From: Ornithomonoglobus_A sp034090805
Lineage (GTDB): Bacteria; Bacillota; Clostridia; UBA1381
Assembly: GCA_034090805.1 (NCBI GenBank)
Contig: JAXDRV010000099.1
Location: forward strand, 1 to 32,090
Direction: 5' to 3'
Length of the DNA: 32,090 bases
Shown here: positions 24,963-32,090 of the stretch, piece after piece
Position numbering within the stretch: the first letter of the stretch is position 1
How the letters are laid out: each line of letters opens with the position of its first letter
Translations under genes and position numbers: made by a program
The notes under the pieces: generated by a model
Database searches by the model: none
Seen by the model: the letters and a program-made list of their open reading frames with translations, nothing else
Told to the model about the DNA's origin: nothing

Positions 24963-25430
24963 TTATACTCCTTTTTGCTTGTTTTTCTCTCTCAAGCTGC
25001 GAAAAAATCCGGTAAGCAGCTCCGCACATTCCTCTCTCATCACACCTCCGACTATTTCGGGACGGTGATTGAACATTCCCTCCGCAAACAAGTCCGCCGC
25101 CGAGCCGCAGCAGCCCGCTTTTTTGTCATATGCTCCGAAATATACCTTTTCTATTCTTGAATTAATTATCGCTCCGCTGCACATGGGACACGGTTCAAGC
25201 GTGACATACATCTCGCACCCCGGCAGCCGCCAGCCGCCAAGCTTTTTACACGCACGGTCTATAGCAATAATTTCCGCATGGAGCAATGCGTTTTTCTTTG
25301 TTTCACGCTTATTGTAACCTCTCGCTATTACCTCGCCGTTTCGGACGATAACCGCACCGATGGGTGCCTCGCCGATTTTTGCCGCTTTCTTTGCCTGCTT
25401 GATTGCCTCACGCATAAATTTTTCCTGCAT
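24963..25430 (-). CDS. tadA: tRNA-specific adenosine deaminase
   Basis: Deaminates A34 to inosine in tRNA-Arg(ACG). It has 155 residues. The zinc cytidine-deaminase fold has HAE (H and proton-shuttling Glu) in ALLHAEIIAID and PCPMCSGAI with two zinc cysteines. GAPIGAVIV-like strands (EAPIGAVIV) precede it, and NSRIEKVYFGAYDKKAGCCG follows. The promoter is at 25495-25523. The stop codon overlaps the ribosome binding site of the SLH gene, suggesting coupled translation. Confidence 0.95.
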   Translation of the reverse strand: MQEKFMREAIKQAKKAAKIGEAPIGAVIVRNGEVIARGYNKRETKKNALLHAEIIAIDRACKKLGGWRLPGCEMYVTLEPCPMCSGAIINSRIEKVYFGAYDKKAGCCGSAADLFAEGMFNHRPEIVGGVMREECAELLTGFFRSLREKNKQKGV

Positions 25431-25494
25431 TTACCGTAATCCCTTTCGCAAAAGAAAATCCTCCGTTAATGTCATCTCTAAAAACCTTAAGTAC

Positions 25495-25523
25495 ATTATA
25501 CATCAAACCACAGCAATTGTCAA
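25495..25523 (-). promoter_or_regulatory. Sigma-A promoter of tadA
   Basis: On the minus strand TTGACA (25518-25523), 17 bases, TATAAT (25495-25500), about 65 bases upstream of the tadA start. Confidence 0.8.
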
Positions 25524-25546
25524 CTTAATGCTGAGATATTTTACGG

Positions 25547-25698
25547 TTTTTGAATGAATAAACAAAGTGTTAATAAATCTCCGGTACGAGTTGGCGAGGA
25601 CACCAACCTGTACAATTTTTATTAATTTTAGATACTCTCATCATCCCACAATCAGGAATACTCCGAATATGTTCATAAAACGTTAACTCATTCAAAAA
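25547..25698. repeat. Non-coding element with 11-base terminal inverted repeats
   Basis: TTTTTGAATGA (25547-25557) and its exact complement TCATTCAAAAA (25688-25698) bracket about 130 non-coding bases. Inside is a nested hairpin: TTAATAAA (25570-25577) / TTTATTAA (25618-25625), GTAC / GTAC and GTTGG / CCAAC. It lies between the tadA promoter and the tyrS terminator, whose T run overlaps the right repeat. It may be a MITE-like remnant or an RNA structure; no coding frame is supported. Confidence 0.5.
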
Positions 25699-25724
25699 GG
25701 CGGCCGATTTATCACGACCGCCCG
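25698..25724 (-). terminator. Terminator of tyrS
   Basis: On the minus strand GGGCGG...CCGCC with inner CG/CG pairing, then TTTTTG. It starts a few bases after the tyrS stop. Confidence 0.75.
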
Positions 25725-25728
25725 GTTA

Positions 25729-26949
25729 CTATTCCGTTACCACTCTGTGGAACACCTTTTTGCCTTTTTTGATTATCATTCCCTCGGGAGTTATCATATC
25801 CGCCGTTACAACACCCTGCGGGTCGGTGTATTTTTGGTCGTTTATTGAAAGACCGTTTTGCTGAACAAGACGTCTTGCCTCGCCCTTTGACGGAAGAAGC
25901 CCGGTTTTTACAAGCATATCAAGCACTCCCATTCCGACTGCATCGGGAATTACCGTTGTCGGCATATCGGCACTTACGCCGCCCTTTGAGAATACCTCCT
26001 CGGCGGTCTTTTTGCACTTTTCGGCCTCTGCCTCGCCGTGAACAAGCTTTGTAACCTCATATGCAAGTATTTTCTTTGCCTTGTTAAGCTCCTGTCCCTC
26101 CCATTTTTCCATTTCACGTATCTCGTCCATCGGAATAAATGTGAGCAGCTTAAGACATTTTATAACATCGCCGTCGCCTACGTTTACCCAGTACTGGTAA
26201 AACTCGTAGGGAGTTGTCTTTTTCGGGTCAAGCCAAACTGCGCCCGACTGCGTTTTACCCATCTTTTTGCCCTCGCTGTTTGTAAGCAGCGTAAAGGTCA
26301 TACCGTAAACCTGCGTCTGATCCTTTCTGCGGCACAGGTCGATACCGCCGAGGATATTGCTCCACTGGTCATCGCCGCCAAGCTCTATCTTGCAGCCGTA
26401 TTCACGGTTAAGCATCAAAAAGTCATAGCTCTGCATCAGCATATAGTTAAATTCAAGGAACGACAAGCCCTTCTCAAGTCTTTGCTTAAAGCATTCCGCC
26501 GTAAGCATCTTATTAACGGAAAAGCATGAGCCTATATCTCTTAAAAAATCAACGTAATTAAGCTTTAACAGCCAATCTGCGTTATTTACCATTATCGCCT
26601 TGCCGTCCGAAAAATCGATCACACTCGAAAGCTGCTTTTTAAAGCATTCGCAGTTATGATTTATCGTTTCCTCCGTCATCATCTGACGCATATCCGTTCT
26701 GCCCGAAGGGTCGCCTATATGCCCTGTTCCGCCGCCGACAAGCGCAATCGGTCTATGCCCATGCAGCTGCATATGACGCATTACCACCATCTGTAAAAAG
26801 TGACCGACATGAAGGCTGTCCGCCGTCGGGTCAAAGCCTATATAAAACGTTACCTTCTCCTTGCCGAGTAATTCTCTTATCTCGTCCTCGTGAGTTGTCT
26901 GCGCAATAAGACCCCTCTCCTTAAGGACGTCAAAAACATTTTCCTGCAT
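25729..26949 (-). CDS. tyrS: Tyrosyl-tRNA synthetase
   Basis: Charges tRNA-Tyr. It has 406 residues and is class I. The HIGH-type motif is HVGHF (near residue 47), the KMSKS-type motif KMGKT (near 231). GGDDQWSNILGG belongs to the tyrosine site. The C-terminal S4-like RNA-binding domain contains GEARRLVQQNGLSINDQKY. The ATG follows GAAAGGAA. Its own promoter at 26985-27013 leaves only about 35 bases of leader, so the T-box common before Firmicute tyrS genes is absent. Confidence 0.96.
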   Translation of the reverse strand: MQENVFDVLKERGLIAQTTHEDEIRELLGKEKVTFYIGFDPTADSLHVGHFLQMVVMRHMQLHGHRPIALVGGGTGHIGDPSGRTDMRQMMTEETINHNCECFKKQLSSVIDFSDGKAIMVNNADWLLKLNYVDFLRDIGSCFSVNKMLTAECFKQRLEKGLSFLEFNYMLMQSYDFLMLNREYGCKIELGGDDQWSNILGGIDLCRRKDQTQVYGMTFTLLTNSEGKKMGKTQSGAVWLDPKKTTPYEFYQYWVNVGDGDVIKCLKLLTFIPMDEIREMEKWEGQELNKAKKILAYEVTKLVHGEAEAEKCKKTAEEVFSKGGVSADMPTTVIPDAVGMGVLDMLVKTGLLPSKGEARRLVQQNGLSINDQKYTDPQGVVTADMITPEGMIIKKGKKVFHRVVTE

Positions 26950-26984
26950 TGTTTTTTATGTTCCTTTCATTTGATTTTCATCAT

Positions 26985-27013
26985 ATTATATCACAGCATT
27001 TGTTTTTTTGCAA
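26985..27013 (-). promoter_or_regulatory. Sigma-A promoter of tyrS
   Basis: On the minus strand TTGCAA (27008-27013), 17 bases, TATAAT (26985-26990) with TGA before the -10. It sits directly after the stop codon of the C-GCAxxG-C-C gene. Confidence 0.7.
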
Positions 27014-27017
27014 TAGT

Positions 27018-27461
27018 CTAAAGCAGATATTTTTCCGCAAGAGCGGCACAGTCCTCCACGCAGCCGGCGCAGGGACGCTTTTTATAAAATTTCTCATCAC
27101 GCTTTGTCGGCATTGCCCCGTTATCCGCCGGACGGTTTATTCCGAGCAGATCTCCGCATACAATAGATCCGTTCATTTCCTCAAAATCCTTTGCCATAGC
27201 CTGAACCGTTCCGTAAATATCGGTACGTGTTTCCAAATCACCCGCCTCGGCCTTGCTTTTTGCAAGTCCGGCAAGCATAAACATTCCCGATACCGCTCCG
27301 CAAGTCAGGCGCATACGTCCCATACCTCCGCCGAAGCCCTCCGAAAGGCGCATCGCCTCGTCAAAATCCATACCGAAAAGGTCACAATACGCTCCGACTA
27401 CCGCCTGCGAGCAGTTATACCCGCTCTTAAACAGTTCCACCGCACGTTCTTTTCTGTCCAT
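27018..27461 (-). CDS. C-GCAxxG-C-C family protein (putative redox protein)
   Basis: A 147-residue protein. The ATG at 27461 is preferred because GGAGAT then lies 7 bases upstream; an ATG at 27476 would consume that site. It carries the family's Cys pattern: C17 (GYNCSQAV), C26, C54 in TCGAVSG (the GCAxxG position), C102 (VCGDLLG), and C131/C134/C138 near the end (CAGCVEDC). The family is common in anaerobes and is annotated as a possible redox or metal-handling protein without proven function. It follows the DUF5067 lipoprotein gene by 5 bases. Confidence 0.88.
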   Translation of the reverse strand: MDRKERAVELFKSGYNCSQAVVGAYCDLFGMDFDEAMRLSEGFGGGMGRMRLTCGAVSGMFMLAGLAKSKAEAGDLETRTDIYGTVQAMAKDFEEMNGSIVCGDLLGINRPADNGAMPTKRDEKFYKKRPCAGCVEDCAALAEKYLL

Positions 27462-27466
27462 AATTC

Positions 27467-28117
27467 TTATCTCCATACCTGAGCCAGATATGCCTGTCCC
27501 GTCTGATCGTAGGTATCACGCACATAAAGCTCCACCACAGTGTTTACATCAGCGGTCGCAAATGCCTTCTGAACCTTTATGCTCTCGCCCGGCGCAACCT
27601 TCTGCGCAAGCGTTGCCGTTGAGAAGCCGTCTACCGCACCCGCAAATATTGCCGGTGAAAGCTCCATTCCGTCCTGATATGCCTCGGCATATACCTCACC
27701 GTCAAAATTTATGTCTGAACCGCTTGTGTTCTTGAAATCATACTGAACGATTATCACGTCCGATCCATCGATATTTGCTGTTTTAACCTCGTCTATCGAC
27801 ACATTGCAGGTGCTGAACTTTCCGTCACCTTTAGAGCCGCTTTTATCGGATTTGAGTGAATTACCCTTGATTTTATCCATGTCAACGCTCTTGTCTGCGT
27901 CCTTTCCGTAATTATTTAGCTGCTCCTGCTCACTGCCCTGCGGAGTCTCTGCCGGAGCAGATGTTGTCTGCGGTGCGTCCTCTCTCGGTTCCATTGTCGA
28001 GCTTGTCTGAGCTTCACCGTCGACAAGTGCAGAGCCTTTGTCCGTTTTAGCTCCGCAGCCCGCCGCCGAAACGGCAATCATAAGTGCAAGTATTGAAATA
28101 ATAAAATTCTTTTTCAT
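27467..28117 (-). CDS. DUF5067-like lipoprotein
   Basis: A 216-residue protein from the ATG at 28117 (AAGGAATGG upstream; an earlier in-frame ATG lacks a clean signal peptide). The lipoprotein signal MKKNFIISILALMIAVSAAG is followed by the lipobox Cys (AAGC). A low-complexity Ser/Thr/Gln/Asp-rich region reaches about residue 95. The C-terminal Ig-like domain, VIIVQYDFKNTSGSDINFDG to ELSPAIF, ends ELYVRDTYDQTG and resembles the DUF5067 fold. It is exported and anchored on the outer face of the membrane. Function unknown; probably in one transcript with the C-GCAxxG-C-C gene. Confidence 0.75.
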   Translation of the reverse strand: MKKNFIISILALMIAVSAAGCGAKTDKGSALVDGEAQTSSTMEPREDAPQTTSAPAETPQGSEQEQLNNYGKDADKSVDMDKIKGNSLKSDKSGSKGDGKFSTCNVSIDEVKTANIDGSDVIIVQYDFKNTSGSDINFDGEVYAEAYQDGMELSPAIFAGAVDGFSTATLAQKVAPGESIKVQKAFATADVNTVVELYVRDTYDQTGQAYLAQVWR

Positions 28118-28173
28118 GTTTAAATCCATTCCTTTCTGCATAAAATACCCTATTTACCCGTTTGTACGTATGT

Positions 28174-28202
28174 ATATTACCATACACCCCGCAAAAAATC
28201 AA
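28174..28202 (-). promoter_or_regulatory. Probable promoter of the DUF5067 lipoprotein operon
   Basis: On the minus strand TTGATT (28197-28202), 17 bases, TAATAT (28174-28179), about 57 bases upstream of the start. Both hexamers are imperfect. Confidence 0.45.
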
Positions 28203-28286
28203 GGGATTTTCACAAAAATTAATAGTATGTTTACATTAGTAACATATTACCCGTACGCATTTTTTAGATGAAATACAACATTTTTC

Positions 28287-28315
28287 TTGCATTATTCATT
28301 TTCATATGATATAAT
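28287..28315 (+). promoter_or_regulatory. Sigma-A promoter of the PurF-like gene
   Basis: TTGCAT (28287-28292), 17 bases, TATAAT (28310-28315) with TGA before the -10. It lies about 50 bases before the start codon. Confidence 0.7.
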
Positions 28316-28365
28316 TATGTAGAATAACAGAGCTATTTAGGCTCGGAAAAGAGGTACAGGCTTTT

Positions 28366-29784
28366 ATGGGAGGCTTTTTTGGAGCAGCATCAAAAGAGGA
28401 CTGCGTATTTGATTTGTTTTTTGGTACAGACTACCATTCGCATCTCGGCACACGTCGTGCCGGCATGGCGGTATACAGCGAGGAAAACGGCTTTGACAAG
28501 GCAATACACAACATCGAAAATGCGCCTTTCAGAACAAAATTCACAACAGAGTCGCACACAATGCACGGCTCGCTCGGCATAGGCTGCATATCGGACTTCG
28601 AGGCTCAGCCGATACTTGTGCGTTCGCATCACGGCACATTTGCAATCACAACGGTCGGCAAAATAAACAACGCCGATGAAATCGCCGATAATATCATAAA
28701 AAATCATACTCACTTTTTTGAAATGCAAAACGGCGAGATTAATCAAACGGAGCTTGTCGCCGCAATTATTAATCAGAAGGAGAATTTTATTGAAGGAATC
28801 CGGTATGCGCAGGAGTTAATCGACGGCTCTATGAGTATGCTTATCCTCACCCCCAAGGGAATTTATGCGGCACGTGACAAACTCGGACGCACACCGATTG
28901 TCATAGGCAAAAAGGACAGCGGCTACTGCGCAAGCTTTGAGAGCTTTGCATATCTTAATCTCGGCTATACCGATCACCACGAGCTGGGTCCCGGCGAAAT
29001 AGATATAATCACCCCTGACAGTGTTACCACGCTTGTCGCACCCGGCAAGGACATGAAGATATGTACCTTCCTGTGGGTATACTACGGCTATCCGTCCTCG
29101 TCCTACGAGGGTACAAGCGTCGAAAAAATGCGCTACAACTGCGGAAAATATCTTGCAATGCGTGATAAGGAGGACGGCGGTGTACACCCCGACCTGGCTG
29201 CGGGAGTTCCCGATTCGGGAATTGCTCATGCGGTAGGCTACGCAAACGAATCGGGCGTTCAGTTTTCACGTCCGTTTGTTAAATACACTCCAACATGGCC
29301 TCGTTCATTTATGCCGACGCACCAGAGCAAGCGTAATCTGATAGCAAAAATGAAGCTTATCCCGATACACGATTTAATCGAGGATAAGAGTCTGCTGCTG
29401 ATAGACGACTCCATAGTGCGAGGTACTCAGCTGCGCGAAACAACAGAATTTCTGTACGAGAGCGGAGCAAAAGAGGTTCATATAAGAACAGGCTGCCCAC
29501 CGCTTGTATACGGCTGCAAGTATCTGAATTTTTCACGCTCCACCTCGGAAATGGAGCTTATCACACGCAGAGTCATAAAGGAGCTTGAGGGCTGCGACCC
29601 CGATGAGGAAACACTTGCCGAATACACCGATCCCGACAGCGAAAAGTACAAGCAAATGGTAGAAAAAATCCGTGAAACGCTGCATTTTACAACGCTTCGC
29701 TACCACCGTCTCGACGATATGCTCGATTCCGTAGGCATAGACCGCTGCAAGCTTTGCACATATTGTTGGAACGGGAAGGAATAA
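28366..29784 (+). CDS. PurF-like amidophosphoribosyltransferase paralogue lacking the N-terminal Cys
   Basis: A 472-residue protein with the PurF plan: an N-terminal Ntn glutaminase-like domain (about 1-230) and a C-terminal PRPP-binding phosphoribosyltransferase domain. The PRPP loop LLIDDSIVRGTQ is intact (D347, D348). Cys residues at C461, C464, C467 and in GCPPLVYGC could ligate an Fe-S cluster as in Bacillus PurF. However, the protein starts MGGFFGA where active PurF has Met-Cys-Gly, so the catalytic Cys is missing. The NG of the glutamine pocket also reads VGK. I recall similar MGGFFG proteins in Clostridia and Bacteroidetes annotated as amidophosphoribosyltransferase. It is monocistronic and not in a pur operon. 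It may use ammonia or do another PRPP reaction. Confidence 0.85.
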   Translation: MGGFFGAASKEDCVFDLFFGTDYHSHLGTRRAGMAVYSEENGFDKAIHNIENAPFRTKFTTESHTMHGSLGIGCISDFEAQPILVRSHHGTFAITTVGKINNADEIADNIIKNHTHFFEMQNGEINQTELVAAIINQKENFIEGIRYAQELIDGSMSMLILTPKGIYAARDKLGRTPIVIGKKDSGYCASFESFAYLNLGYTDHHELGPGEIDIITPDSVTTLVAPGKDMKICTFLWVYYGYPSSSYEGTSVEKMRYNCGKYLAMRDKEDGGVHPDLAAGVPDSGIAHAVGYANESGVQFSRPFVKYTPTWPRSFMPTHQSKRNLIAKMKLIPIHDLIEDKSLLLIDDSIVRGTQLRETTEFLYESGAKEVHIRTGCPPLVYGCKYLNFSRSTSEMELITRRVIKELEGCDPDEETLAEYTDPDSEKYKQMVEKIRETLHFTTLRYHRLDDMLDSVGIDRCKLCTYCWNGKE

Positions 29785-29839
29785 ATTTGCATTTTTTACG
29801 TCGGATAAAATTATTTGTCGGCTTTATTTCTCAAAACTA

Positions 29840-29868
29840 TTGACAATGCCGGGTTTTTATTATATAAT
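29840..29868 (+). promoter_or_regulatory. Sigma-A promoter of the large SLH protein gene
   Basis: TTGACA (29840-29845), 17 bases, TATAAT (29863-29868), full consensus in both boxes, as expected for an abundant surface protein. Confidence 0.82.
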
Positions 29869-29910
29869 TAAAATAACTGTAAGAAGTATATTTCAAAAGG
29901 AGTTGATTTT

Positions 29911-31758
29911 ATGAAAAGAAAGCTTACTGCCCTTATATCTGCAATGGCTGTTACGGCAACGATGATGCCGGTATTTACAACAGCACACGCAGCAACCCAA
30001 GTGGCAGAGCATCTGGGTGATTTCATAAAGGATTTCGGACAAACCAGTCTGGCAGGCGGCAGCCATCCTGATTACAAATGGAATCAGACAGAAAACAGAA
30101 TTGAAAACAAAAGTGACGTTGACGTAAACGCTGATATGAAGGCAAAACTCAACGGTACAACGTCCTGGAAGGATAAGCTTGTAAACAACACGTATTCGGC
30201 AGACAAGAATCTGAATCTCCGTTACGATTTCGATTTCAAGACTACTCTTGAAATGGAGAATGTTCTTGCCGAATATAATAAGCTTACAAATCTTACACGA
30301 GGCGCAATCACGGTTGAGTGCATGAACGATACCGACGGCGGTGCAAGAAAAAATACGCTGCTTGATGAGCTTTCAAAAAGCTACATTGAAAATGCAGAGT
30401 TTACAATAACCGTTAAGAATCCCAACGGTATGGCTCTCCCCACGGAGGCTACATCCGACAGCAAGTCGATGTACGGCTTTACCGCAACAAACGGAACAGA
30501 CACAATTGTTCCCGCAAGCGGCAAAATCACAATTCCCGGAGATCCGACAGATACAGAAGCAGGTTCTCTGGTATATACAGAGGCGAGCAGAACAGTTACC
30601 GCTGACGGACTTGAAATCAAAATCAAGACAGAGGGCAAAACCTCGCACAAGGCTTTGGAAAATGCTCTTAAGTATGACCTCGTTCTTGAGTGTGACGGCA
30701 TAGGCGCAAATTCACCCGATGCTTATAATTCCAACAAGGATTACAAGCTGATAGGTACAGTAACCGGCAATACTCCCATTTACGCTTTCACAGGCAGAAG
30801 TGCTGAGCAGATTGCTTACATTACATACAAGGCTGTTCAGAACATGGCGGATTCTTCAACCTATGACAGCAGTACGGAGATCGCAGAAACGGTAAGACTT
30901 GTAACAGGCAGGAAACAGGAAAGCGGCGGCAGCGGCGGCGGATATTATCCCCCGGTAACAGCTACTCCGACACCTACACCGACTGTAGAACCTACCGCTA
31001 CACCGTCACCCACTCTTGACCCGAATGTTCCGGTAACACCTCCGGCTGAGCTTAACTCAGAGGATCACGTTGCGTACATCATAGGTTATCCCGAAGGTGA
31101 CGTAAGACCCGAAAACAACATCTCAAGAGAAGAGGTTGCAACTATCTTCTATCGTCTGCTTACGGACGAGGCAAGAGCAAAGTCGTTCACAAAGACAAAT
31201 AACCTCTCCGATGTTGACGAGGACAGATGGTCGAACAACGCTATCTCAACTCTTGCAAACAGCGGATATATCGAAGGCTATGAGGACGGAACGTTCAGAC
31301 CCGCAAACCACATCACAAGAGCTGAGTTTGTAACCATCGTTGCAAGATTCTACGAAACTGTAGTTGCTAAGGACGCAGGCTTCACCGATGTGAGCGGTCA
31401 CTGGGCAGAGGATTACATCAACAGAGCCGTATATTACAGACTTCTGAGCGGATATGATGACGGAACGTTCAAGCCCGATAATCTGATAAAGCGTGACGAG
31501 GCTATGACGATTGTCAACAGTATTCTTAACAGAAAGGTTGAGAAGGAAGGTCTGTTGGAAGAGGCTGTTGCAAAGAATTGGTCTGACAACCCTGAGAGCG
31601 CATGGTATTACACAATCGTTCTTGAGGCAACGATGTCACACGAATATACACGTCCTGAAAATGTTGTTGAAGAAACATGGACGGCTCTTAAGACAAACCC
31701 GGATTGGGTTAATCTTGAAAAAACCTGGACTCAAACAGGTACAGAGCAGAATAACTGA
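29911..31758 (+). CDS. Secreted S-layer protein with C-terminal SLH domains
   Basis: A 615-residue protein. The signal peptide is probably cleaved after AHA (about residue 28). An N-terminal region of about 300 residues resembles no family I recognise, with many Asp/Asn/Lys/Thr. It is followed by a GSGGGYYPP turn (about 340) and a Pro/Thr stalk (PTPTPTVEPTATPSPT). Three SLH units follow: a shortened first (from about 385, YIIGYPEGDVRPENNISREE), the second (from about 430, NNLSDVDEDRWSNNAISTLA), and the third (from about 489, AGFTDVSGHWAEDYINRAVY). A tail of about 75 residues carries several Trp. AAAAGGAG precedes the ATG. Likely an S-layer or wall-anchored surface protein. Confidence 0.9.
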   Translation: MKRKLTALISAMAVTATMMPVFTTAHAATQVAEHLGDFIKDFGQTSLAGGSHPDYKWNQTENRIENKSDVDVNADMKAKLNGTTSWKDKLVNNTYSADKNLNLRYDFDFKTTLEMENVLAEYNKLTNLTRGAITVECMNDTDGGARKNTLLDELSKSYIENAEFTITVKNPNGMALPTEATSDSKSMYGFTATNGTDTIVPASGKITIPGDPTDTEAGSLVYTEASRTVTADGLEIKIKTEGKTSHKALENALKYDLVLECDGIGANSPDAYNSNKDYKLIGTVTGNTPIYAFTGRSAEQIAYITYKAVQNMADSSTYDSSTEIAETVRLVTGRKQESGGSGGGYYPPVTATPTPTPTVEPTATPSPTLDPNVPVTPPAELNSEDHVAYIIGYPEGDVRPENNISREEVATIFYRLLTDEARAKSFTKTNNLSDVDEDRWSNNAISTLANSGYIEGYEDGTFRPANHITRAEFVTIVARFYETVVAKDAGFTDVSGHWAEDYINRAVYYRLLSGYDDGTFKPDNLIKRDEAMTIVNSILNRKVEKEGLLEEAVAKNWSDNPESAWYYTIVLEATMSHEYTRPENVVEETWTALKTNPDWVNLEKTWTQTGTEQNN

Positions 31759-31764
31759 TAAACT

Positions 31765-31802
31765 GAGAGGAGAACCCTTTTTGAGGGTTTTCCTCTTTTT
31801 TG
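31765..31802 (+). terminator. Terminator of the large SLH gene
   Basis: AGAGGAgaACCCT / AGGGTttTCCTCT stem followed by a T run, directly after the stop codon. Confidence 0.9.
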
Positions 31803-31820
31803 CATTTACATGAATTGCAT

Positions 31821-32083
31821 TAAGTTTGAATTTAATTACAAAGAACTTAAAATTATTTTCGTAACAAGGACATGAATATGTGCATATACTGTATTAAAGA
31901 ATAAACCTAAGATTGGAGAGTAAGTTTGAATAAAATCGCCCATCTCACCGCTTTTTGTTCGGGGCGGTAGCTTACGCTATCGGCTTTGCCGATAGTCGCC
32001 TTTGGCGAGTTTTGCAAGCAAAACCGTTGGATACAGCACCACTCAATGCAAAGCGGCAATCTGAGTGATTTTCTTTCAAACTT
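31821..32083. repeat. String of small hairpins bracketed by AAGTTTGAA repeats
   Basis: TAAGTTTGAAT occurs at 31821 and again exactly 100 bases later at 31921. The inverse TTCAAACTT is at 32075-32083. Between the second and the inverse copies lie six short hairpins in a row: ACCGC / GCGGT (31947-31968), TAGC / GCTA (31968-31979), TATCGGC / GCCGATA (31978-31994), TCGCC / GGCGA (31996-32008), GTTTTGC / GCAAAAC (32009-32024) and CACTCA / TGAGTG (32040-32067). Loops are mostly 2-4 bases. I see no gene in the 332 bases after the SLH stop. The design resembles the 1-246 repeat, without sequence identity. Confidence 0.7.
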
Positions 32084-32090
32084 GGTTTTG

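Noticed and set aside
31809..31874. Short frame MNCIKFEF... after the large SLH gene
   Set aside because: About 21 codons with no ribosome binding site, overlapping one of the AAGTTTGAA repeats; no support as a gene.

Overview
The window reads as chromosomal DNA of an anaerobic, low-to-mid G+C Clostridia-type Firmicute. The evidence is a Trp-responsive T-box leader, AAGGAGG-type ribosome binding sites, near-consensus TTGACA-17-TATAAT promoters, a GerMN (sporulation/germination) protein, a biotin-dependent Na+-pumping decarboxylase set, a NifS/NifU pair and two S-layer-homology (SLH) proteins. I cannot fix the genus. No phage, integrase, transposase, CRISPR array or plasmid gene is visible.

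Layout. 1-246: a mosaic repeat of small hairpins running into the 3' end of a DUF6062 gene. 240-1990: cysE and DUF6062 on the minus strand with a consensus promoter. 2040-8966: a complete trp operon (trpE-G-D-C-F-B-A) behind a T-box with a TGG specifier, closed by a bidirectional terminator. 8985-10689: nifS-nifU, minus strand. 10840-16113: a five-gene cluster (CoA-thioester carboxyltransferase, OadG, biotin carrier, OadB, 5S carboxyltransferase). 16112-19301: aroC, an ECF sigma factor and its zinc anti-sigma factor, minus strand; a second copy of the hairpin repeat sits between sigma and anti-sigma genes. 19517-20205: GerMN protein and tRNA-Ser(GGA). 20205-24147: a divergent sugar-type cluster (AraC regulator and oxidoreductase one way, TIM-barrel isomerase and second oxidoreductase the other). 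24151-25523: tadA, a small SLH protein and a 31-residue membrane protein. 25547-25698: a non-coding element with terminal inverted repeats. 25729-28202: tyrS, and separately a DUF5067 lipoprotein with a C-GCAxxG-C-C protein. 28287-29784: a PurF-like protein lacking the glutaminase nucleophile. 29840-31800: a 615-residue secreted SLH protein. 31821-32083: another string of small hairpins, bracketed by an inverted repeat.

How it works together. aroC makes chorismate, the substrate of TrpE/TrpG, and TrpB uses serine, which CysE also consumes; NifS takes cysteine, the product of the CysE route. The decarboxylase cluster should couple decarboxylation of a CoA thioester and/or oxaloacetate to Na+ export. 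The most unusual material is non-coding: two copies of one hairpin-mosaic repeat that differ by gain or loss of hairpin units, plus two further hairpin-rich, inverted-repeat-bounded elements. Among proteins, the degenerate PurF paralogue and the hybrid decarboxylase/transcarboxylase cluster deserve most attention.
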